Shown in pieces: positions 26,904 through 31,395 of a DNA stretch of 31,395 nucleotides (the stretch's first letter is position 1; every line of letters starts with the position of its first letter). The notes below the pieces were generated by a model that saw nothing but the letters and a program-made list of their open reading frames with translations, ran no database searches and had not been told where the DNA came from. Both the position numbers and the translations under genes were made by a program. This DNA is from a virus. The stretch is from the IMG/VR virus record IMGVR_UViG_3300037189_004340, positions 1 to 31,395 of that record; one strand, given 5' to 3'.

Positions 26904-27262
26904 GCTTCCACTGCTACAATAAGAATGTTCGCCGCCGATGTGTTGGCTTTAGCGTAAAGCGTTGCACTGCTCGGCGTGAACAGGCACGCACCGCCTGCCG
27001 CAATCTTCGTTTTGAATACGGTCAAGCCAGAATCGCCGCCAAGCTCAACAAATCGCGTGGTGCTGAGGTTGCGAATCATGACTAGCTGCGGAGCGCCAGT
27101 AATGTCGCCAAAATCCACAAGCTCGGCAGTCGTGCCGATGTTCTGCGTAACCTGCGTCATTTGTGCGCCCGCCATGTCCGCAAACAGGTTAGCGGTTTGA
27201 TTTACTGTCGCGTTGTCTTTGCTCGCCTTAAGCGATACGGAAAATGTTACTTCGTTAGCCAT
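26900..27262 (-). CDS. Small beta-rich head protein candidate (120 aa)
   Basis: The 120-aa product MANEVTFSVSLKASKDN... is almost entirely beta: QMTQVTQNIGTTAELVDFGD, APQLVMIRNLSTTRFVELGG, ATLYAKANTSAANILIVAVE. No charged surface helices. It lies between portal and protease, overlapping the portal stop by 8 bp and the protease ATG. This position is not occupied in lambda. It may be a decoration or spike-like head protein, but no family is recognised. Confidence 0.65.
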   Translation of the reverse strand: MANEVTFSVSLKASKDNATVNQTANLFADMAGAQMTQVTQNIGTTAELVDFGDITGAPQLVMIRNLSTTRFVELGGDSGLTVFKTKIAAGGACLFTPSSATLYAKANTSAANILIVAVEA

Positions 27263-28712
27263 TTGCTTGTGGTGTTTGTGTTGGTGTTTCGTTCGGTGTC
27301 AGCATCGCCATTTCTCGGTCTTCGATTGTGATGCCTAGCCCTGATTCGTTGACTGCTTTTTGCTTGAGCTTCTGCATCGTGAGATAGGCGAGGCGTTCGT
27401 CGAGACTTTCCTCGGCGGATTTGCCAAGATAGCCCAAAATGTCTTGCGGATTCAAGAATCCCGCTTTCCACATCTCGATCAGTTCTTTTGATACGCGCCC
27501 ATCGTCGATGGTGAGTTTTTTAGGATAGGTAAACTTCCACTTCCACCAATCGTTCGCGGCTTGCAGTCTGCCAAGTTTGATGAACTTCGCGGTGACGTAG
27601 TTGACGATGCGTGCCGCTGCATACTCCAGCAGGTCTTGACGGTCTTCTACGGCTCGCTGTGCGCGTCCAAGGTCGGCGCGTTCTGCTGTGCCTTGTCCCG
27701 TTGCGTGCCATACCATCGAATACGGCCAGTTAATGCCGGCAAGCGCCTTGCGGATGATGCGATTTTGGAAACTCTCCCACATGTCGCCTGGGCGGTCGTT
27801 TTTTACGACTTCTAGCTTGCCGCCGCTCTTGGCTGCAAAATAACGCACAGTGCCGCCTTGATAGTTCTCGGAGATGATTCCTTGCTCATTGGTGCAACTT
27901 GTGCCGCCGATGACATTCGCGTTGTCGTCAATGTCGGGCAGTCCAGTTTCATTGTGTTCCGTCATGACAATGGACGAAAGCATCAACTGCGCGTATCGCT
28001 CCCATTCGTGAGATTGCAGAGCATCGCGCAGGTCATTGATCGCGTGAGTGAATGCTGGCAATCCGCGCCCTTGTTCCTGCCATGACGGGTCAAAGATATG
28101 CACCATGTCGGCGGCGGCGATGTATTGGATAAGCTCGCCGTATTCGTCGTTGAAGCAATACGCCAATGGCGCACCGTTGCTATAAATGATGCCATCGGTT
28201 AGCGTCTTGCCGCGATACTGCCCCGTGGTCAACTTCCCGTCTTCCATTCCAACGGGCGTTGCAATCCGATGCGCGGGAATTTGCTGAATACGCGGGTAGT
28301 CGTTCTCCGTTTTTGTCAGCAGAATGAACGCCTCACCATCGCGGTCAATGGCGCACGACATGCTGTAAAGGTTCGTCTGAAAAGTATTCTGACCGCCGCG
28401 AACGTCGCAGATTTTATACCATTCGTCATTCAGCAAATCCTCGGCGGATTGCGCGAACTCTCGATCTTTCGACTTGCTTTGCGCCTGCCATGAGCGACCT
28501 ACGGAATACATCGCTTTTTGCTGAATCGCTCCAAGCAAAATGCCATCATTCAGATACAGACGGCGCGAAAACGAAACGAGTGCCTTGCGATCATACGCAG
28601 GCACAAGCTCGCCAATGTCCTTCATCTGCACGGGCTGAAACGGTCTCGCTGCTGAGTAGCGAACCGCCCCTTGTGCTGCCTTCCATGGCTGTCCGTATTG
28701 GTCAACTATCAT
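27255..28712 (-). CDS. Portal protein (lambda gpB family)
   Basis: ATG at 28712 (MIVDQYGQPWKAAQGAVRYS) gives 485 aa. Lambda-type portal signatures include SFSRRLYLNDGILLGAIQQK, MSCAIDRDGEAFILLTKTEN, RIQQIPAHRI, DMVHIFDPSWQEQGRGLPAF, and INWPYSMVWHATGQGTAERA DLGRAQRAVEDRQ in the C-terminal stem/crown region. Twelve copies form the DNA channel and docking site for terminase. A longer reading to 28766 would extend deeper into the gpW-like gene; the chosen start overlaps it by 11 bp. Length is near the family norm. Confidence 0.9.
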   Translation of the reverse strand: MIVDQYGQPWKAAQGAVRYSAARPFQPVQMKDIGELVPAYDRKALVSFSRRLYLNDGILLGAIQQKAMYSVGRSWQAQSKSKDREFAQSAEDLLNDEWYKICDVRGGQNTFQTNLYSMSCAIDRDGEAFILLTKTENDYPRIQQIPAHRIATPVGMEDGKLTTGQYRGKTLTDGIIYSNGAPLAYCFNDEYGELIQYIAAADMVHIFDPSWQEQGRGLPAFTHAINDLRDALQSHEWERYAQLMLSSIVMTEHNETGLPDIDDNANVIGGTSCTNEQGIISENYQGGTVRYFAAKSGGKLEVVKNDRPGDMWESFQNRIIRKALAGINWPYSMVWHATGQGTAERADLGRAQRAVEDRQDLLEYAAARIVNYVTAKFIKLGRLQAANDWWKWKFTYPKKLTIDDGRVSKELIEMWKAGFLNPQDILGYLGKSAEESLDERLAYLTMQKLKQKAVNESGLGITIEDREMAMLTPNETPTQTPQANG

Positions 28713-29004
28713 AAACGGTTCTGTTAAGCAAATCTCCCACCGTGCGCGATTGTGGACGGATTCCACGCTTAATCCACGCGATTGCTTGGTTCAAAACGAC
28801 AAGCCGCGTGGTTTCTGGTAAAGATACGAGAACGGTGTAGCTGATGCCGTTCTTTTGCGAGTTAGTCAGGGTGTTGCCGCCACCTTTGGAAAGCATACCC
28901 GTAAGCGCCGCCGTGCGTGCGTCGATGAGTGAACGCAAAATTGATGGGTCGTCCTGCGCTGCGTCATAATACGCCTGAATCAGTTGTTTTGCCGATACGT
29001 CCAC
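28702..29004 (-). CDS. gpW-like head-tail joining protein, GTG start
   Basis: The 100-aa protein has a helix (QAYYDAAQDDPSILRSLIDA), a central beta hairpin (TNSQKNGISYTVLVSLPETT) and a second helix (LVVLNQAIAWIKRGIRP). This alpha-beta-alpha order matches lambda gpW, and the gene sits between large terminase and portal exactly as W does. It is somewhat longer than gpW (68 aa). No ATG is available: a stop lies at 29020 and GTG at 29004 is the only start. TTGACACC lies 11 nt before it. Confidence 0.65.
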   Translation of the reverse strand: MDVSAKQLIQAYYDAAQDDPSILRSLIDARTAALTGMLSKGGGNTLTNSQKNGISYTVLVSLPETTRLVVLNQAIAWIKRGIRPQSRTVGDLLNRTVYDS

Positions 29005-29015
29005 GCATGATGCGC

Positions 29016-29023
29016 GGTGTCAA
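29016..29023 (-). promoter_or_regulatory. TTGACACC element before the gpW-like gene
   Basis: The octamer ends 11 nt before the GTG start at 29004 and follows the terL stop. The bases between are GCGCATCATGC. Confidence 0.6.
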
Positions 29024-29026
29024 AAC

Positions 29027-30745
29027 TTACTCCGCTTCTTCCTCGTCTTGGCGCGTTCCGATTAGTCCAAACATGGAAGCAAGAACAACTTGCATGGCTT
29101 CGCAGTCAACGGCATGGTTATCATTGTGCCGCTTTTTCCAGACTGCCGTCTTGCCTTCGCCGCGCCTAGCCTCTGCGTCGATTTGCCGCAAGTATTCGCG
29201 TCCTACATCGTCGGGAATCTCCCACGCCACGCCTTTTTGGTTGCGTAGCTGATGCAAAATGTCCTTATGCCGCAAGTTCGACCAGTAGCAAACCATCGTT
29301 TTCTTGCCGTTCGCGCTGGTCACGTTCTGATACCGTGAAAACGCCTTGTAAATCGGTTTCCCGCTCTTTGACGGATGCGGGTAACTGTCGCGCCCATCAC
29401 CGCGCAATGCCAGCCATCCGTATTGATTGCATCGTGAGTAAACTTCGCTTGTCTGATAGCCGCAGTCAATTTGCGTCTTGCGGTTTTCGACTTTGTAAGT
29501 TTCTTGGATGACTTTGCATCGCTCCCATGTGTCAACTTTGCCAAACCACAGCAAGCGGGAGCTGCCATCGTGCCGCCATGCGCGAATCACGCACCAGAAA
29601 TGGTCTGCTTGCCTATCAAGGGTCATAAACCGATGCGCCTCATCGTCGATCAACTCGCCCTTGTCATACTCGGAAATCAGATACCCAAAGTCCGACAACG
29701 TGACGCGGTTATCTTCTTGCTCGTCGCTCCAAAAATCCGCCAAGCGTTTCTGGATGAACTGCCGCAACAAATCAAGGTTTCCCCGCGATACCTCGTCCAT
29801 TGCTTCGCATCGTTCGATTACCAAGCGCCACAATGGGAGTCGCCAATTGGCCAATGCGTTGTAATGGTAGCCCTTTGAATCTGGCATTCCCTCCGTTTGC
29901 TGAATGTATTTTCCCGCCGTAGCAAGTTCGCGCCTGATTTGCGGCTTGTCTTCGATGTGATAGCTGCAATCAGCATTCGCGCACTTGATTCTTGCCGTTT
30001 GCGCCATCGTTACGCGGTCCGCGATTGTCTCATCATAAACCACGTTATCCCATCGCCAGCCCTGCCATGTGCGGCACGCCGGGCATTCATAGCTGAACTC
30101 ATGCTGTGAAGTTGCCGCCCATTTCTTGTGCCAGTCGTCGCCAACGTAGCCGCCCTGAGAGAGTAGGTAGAACTGCCGATTCCAACGGTCATGCAATCGC
30201 CCTTGCGCCTCGCGGATCATGCCCTTGTCCCATGTCCACACCTCGTCGCACAATACGCGACGCATGGATTTTGCTTGTAGTCCGCTGATATTCGCGCCCG
30301 TGAGAAACATGCTCATGTGCGGGAAAATGATCGCGTCTTTCCGCAGCTTGTGACGGTGCTTTCCCGTTGGCAGCAGGCTTGCTGTTTCCTTGGTGTTACG
30401 CAACGTGTATTGCATCCGCGTCTCTGACCAGTCTTTGATGTCGGAATCCGTTTGCCCTACGATCATTGTGCCGCCAGGGTCTTCGGAAATTACGAACGCT
30501 AGGGCCGCCTCGATCATCGTGGTTTTGCCAGTGCCTACGGGAGCGAGCAAGCACACCTCTTTCGCGTCAATATCAGCGAAGGCGTCGAGCGGTTCTTTCA
30601 GCCATGGCGCCGAGTCTGCTTCGTAGGTTGGCGAGAGTCCTTCGTAAAGCGCCACCCTGCCAGTTGCCCATTTGCTGGGCGTGGTTTTCGCAGGTGGACG
30701 GCACGCGGTTCGGAAGGCGGAGAAAAGGATCTCTGTTTTATTCAT
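29027..30745 (-). CDS. terL: Terminase large subunit (lambda gpA/GpA family)
   Basis: The 572-aa packaging motor has a Walker A (LLAPVGTGKTT, about 67-77) and Walker B/acid pair MRRVLCDEVW (D168, E169), plus a zinc-binding insert CPACRTW ... CANADC (about 215-255) typical of GpA proteins. The C-terminal nuclease part contains KTQIDCGYQTSEVYSRCNQY and a late HNDNHAVDCEAMQV. It is shorter than lambda gpA (641 aa) but complete in motifs. It follows the small subunit by 17 nt with TTGACACC in the junction. It cuts and translocates DNA into proheads. Confidence 0.93.
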   Translation of the reverse strand: MNKTEILFSAFRTACRPPAKTTPSKWATGRVALYEGLSPTYEADSAPWLKEPLDAFADIDAKEVCLLAPVGTGKTTMIEAALAFVISEDPGGTMIVGQTDSDIKDWSETRMQYTLRNTKETASLLPTGKHRHKLRKDAIIFPHMSMFLTGANISGLQAKSMRRVLCDEVWTWDKGMIREAQGRLHDRWNRQFYLLSQGGYVGDDWHKKWAATSQHEFSYECPACRTWQGWRWDNVVYDETIADRVTMAQTARIKCANADCSYHIEDKPQIRRELATAGKYIQQTEGMPDSKGYHYNALANWRLPLWRLVIERCEAMDEVSRGNLDLLRQFIQKRLADFWSDEQEDNRVTLSDFGYLISEYDKGELIDDEAHRFMTLDRQADHFWCVIRAWRHDGSSRLLWFGKVDTWERCKVIQETYKVENRKTQIDCGYQTSEVYSRCNQYGWLALRGDGRDSYPHPSKSGKPIYKAFSRYQNVTSANGKKTMVCYWSNLRHKDILHQLRNQKGVAWEIPDDVGREYLRQIDAEARRGEGKTAVWKKRHNDNHAVDCEAMQVVLASMFGLIGTRQDEEEAE

Positions 30746-30758
30746 CTACCGCAGGCGC

Positions 30759-30766
30759 GGTGTCAA
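30759..30766 (-). promoter_or_regulatory. TTGACACC element before terL
   Basis: The octamer ends 13 nt before the terL ATG (30745). Its TGA is also the terS stop. ACCGC/GCGGT forms a small hairpin in the gap. Confidence 0.6.
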
Positions 30767-31326
30767 TCAATCTGCCATAGCTCCGATTCTGTTTCACTTA
30801 GTTCTGTCAGTAGCTTCTCCGATGACTCTCCGATGATCTTTGCCATGCGGCTGGGTGATTGCCCCTCTAATGCTGGAGGAAGGTCGGCTTGCATTCGCAT
30901 TATGCCTGCGCGAATTACCGCGCCTAGCTTCGTGAATGCGTCTCTGACTTCGTTGACGCTGATGTATGAGGCGTTGAGAACTTCGAGCTTTTGCGCCGAA
31001 AGCAAGCCGTCGATCTGCGTCTTTAGCCGCCGCGCCTCTCGCTCGTCAAGCGTGCGCATCAGCGCGTTTTTCAGCGCCTCGATGTCTTGGTTTTCTTCCG
31101 ATTGCGCGGGTATTGGCAGGTAATCGGGATTGATTGTCTTTGGGCGCTTTTGCAACTTGGCAACGTGCGCTTTCACACTCTCGTCGTCTTGGATGTTGCA
31201 CCCGTCATTCTCCCAATGAGCCAAGGTTGCCACGCTAACGCCAATCGCAAGGCCACGCGCACGAAGCATATCTGTGCGTCCTGTTTTTGGTCTGCCTGCT
31301 GGCAATTTTGATGGTTTGTTCGCCAT
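30763..31326 (-). CDS. terS: Terminase small subunit (Nu1-like)
   Basis: ATG at 31326 (MANKPSKLPAGRPKTGRTDM) gives 187 aa. It has an N-terminal helix-turn-helix (MLRARGLAIGVSVATLAHWE), a central charged helix (DEREARRLKTQIDGLLSAQK), and a C-terminal block with NEVRDAFTKLGAVIRAGIMR and ADLPPALEGQSPSRM that is typical of Nu1-type small terminases. It recognises the packaging site and recruits the large subunit. A start at 31356 adds ten residues and is less likely. The gene starts the late operon. Confidence 0.8.
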   Translation of the reverse strand: MANKPSKLPAGRPKTGRTDMLRARGLAIGVSVATLAHWENDGCNIQDDESVKAHVAKLQKRPKTINPDYLPIPAQSEENQDIEALKNALMRTLDEREARRLKTQIDGLLSAQKLEVLNASYISVNEVRDAFTKLGAVIRAGIMRMQADLPPALEGQSPSRMAKIIGESSEKLLTELSETESELWQID

Positions 31327-31350
31327 GAAATACTGCTTTTTCCCGCAATT

Positions 31351-31375
31351 AGTCAAAAAATCGGCTCATTTTGAC
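31351..31375 (-). promoter_or_regulatory. Inverted repeat upstream of the terminase operon
   Basis: GTCAAAA (31352-31358) and TTTTGAC (31369-31375) form a 7-bp inverted repeat 26 nt before the terS start. On the minus strand this gives TTGTCA and TTGACT, both -35-like, but no good -10 follows. It may be an operator or part of a promoter or packaging region. Confidence 0.3.
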
Positions 31376-31395
31376 AAAGGGCGATGAGTCCGCCA

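Noticed and set aside
14360-30766. TTGACACC sites as sigma70 promoters
   Set aside because: TTGACA matches a -35 box, but none of the sites inspected has a convincing -10 at 16-18 nt, and the spacing is fixed to start codons instead.
1-31395. CRISPR array, insertion sequence, rRNA, integrase or repressor
   Set aside because: No regularly spaced repeat-spacer units beyond the phased iterons, no transposase or integrase motifs and no rRNA sequence were seen.

Overview
This window looks like about 31 kb of a tailed-phage genome or prophage (Caudoviricetes, siphovirus-like). Every supported protein gene lies on the minus strand, so transcription runs from the right end to the left end. The structural order follows lambda closely: small and large terminase, gpW-like joiner, portal, ClpP-type protease fused to a scaffold, major capsid, head closure, gpZ-like neck protein, tail terminator, tail tube candidate, G/GT chaperones with a -1 frameshift, tape measure, tail tip and fibre. 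No integrase, repressor, excisionase or plus-strand gene was found, so lifestyle cannot be decided here. The host is not identifiable. Almost no start codon has a Shine-Dalgarno sequence, and most genes are joined by ATGA stop/start overlaps, which points to a Gram-negative host lineage that initiates translation largely without Shine-Dalgarno pairing.

Layout, in transcription order. 31.4-24.6 kb is packaging and head. 24.6-21.7 kb is a three-gene sugar-modification cassette bounded on both sides by intrinsic terminators: a glycosyltransferase/glycosyltransferase/methyltransferase fusion, a tiny KGD-motif protein and a GT2 glycosyltransferase. 21.6 kb holds an ATP-dependent DNA ligase behind its own likely promoter. 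20.9-11.8 kb is connector, tail, tail tip (with a third possible glycosyltransferase) and fibre. 11.8-9.1 kb is lysis and accessory: holin-like protein, DUF1353-like protein, a 54-aa lipoprotein, endolysin, metallopeptidase, metallophosphoesterase and a winged-helix protein. 9.08-8.78 kb is a gene-free control region with a plus-strand tRNA-like fold and an operator/promoter. 8.78-3.9 kb is the recombination module (SSB, RecT, YqaJ-type exonuclease, RuvC-like resolvase, many small proteins). 3.8-1.2 kb is replication: an initiator whose gene contains six iterons, a DnaC-like loader and a RepA/DnaB-like hexameric ATPase. 1.2-0 kb holds small accessory genes.

Three signals go beyond ordinary annotation. 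First, the octamer TTGACACC recurs on the coding strand 11-13 nt before at least six starts in the late module, including an internal methionine that would start a nested scaffold protein. Second, four putative promoters spread over the genome share GTTTTCG directly before the -10 box and CGCG exactly 3 nt after it. Third, a phased iteron array with 11/10/11/10/11 bp steps lies inside the initiator gene, and the same motif covers that gene's promoter.
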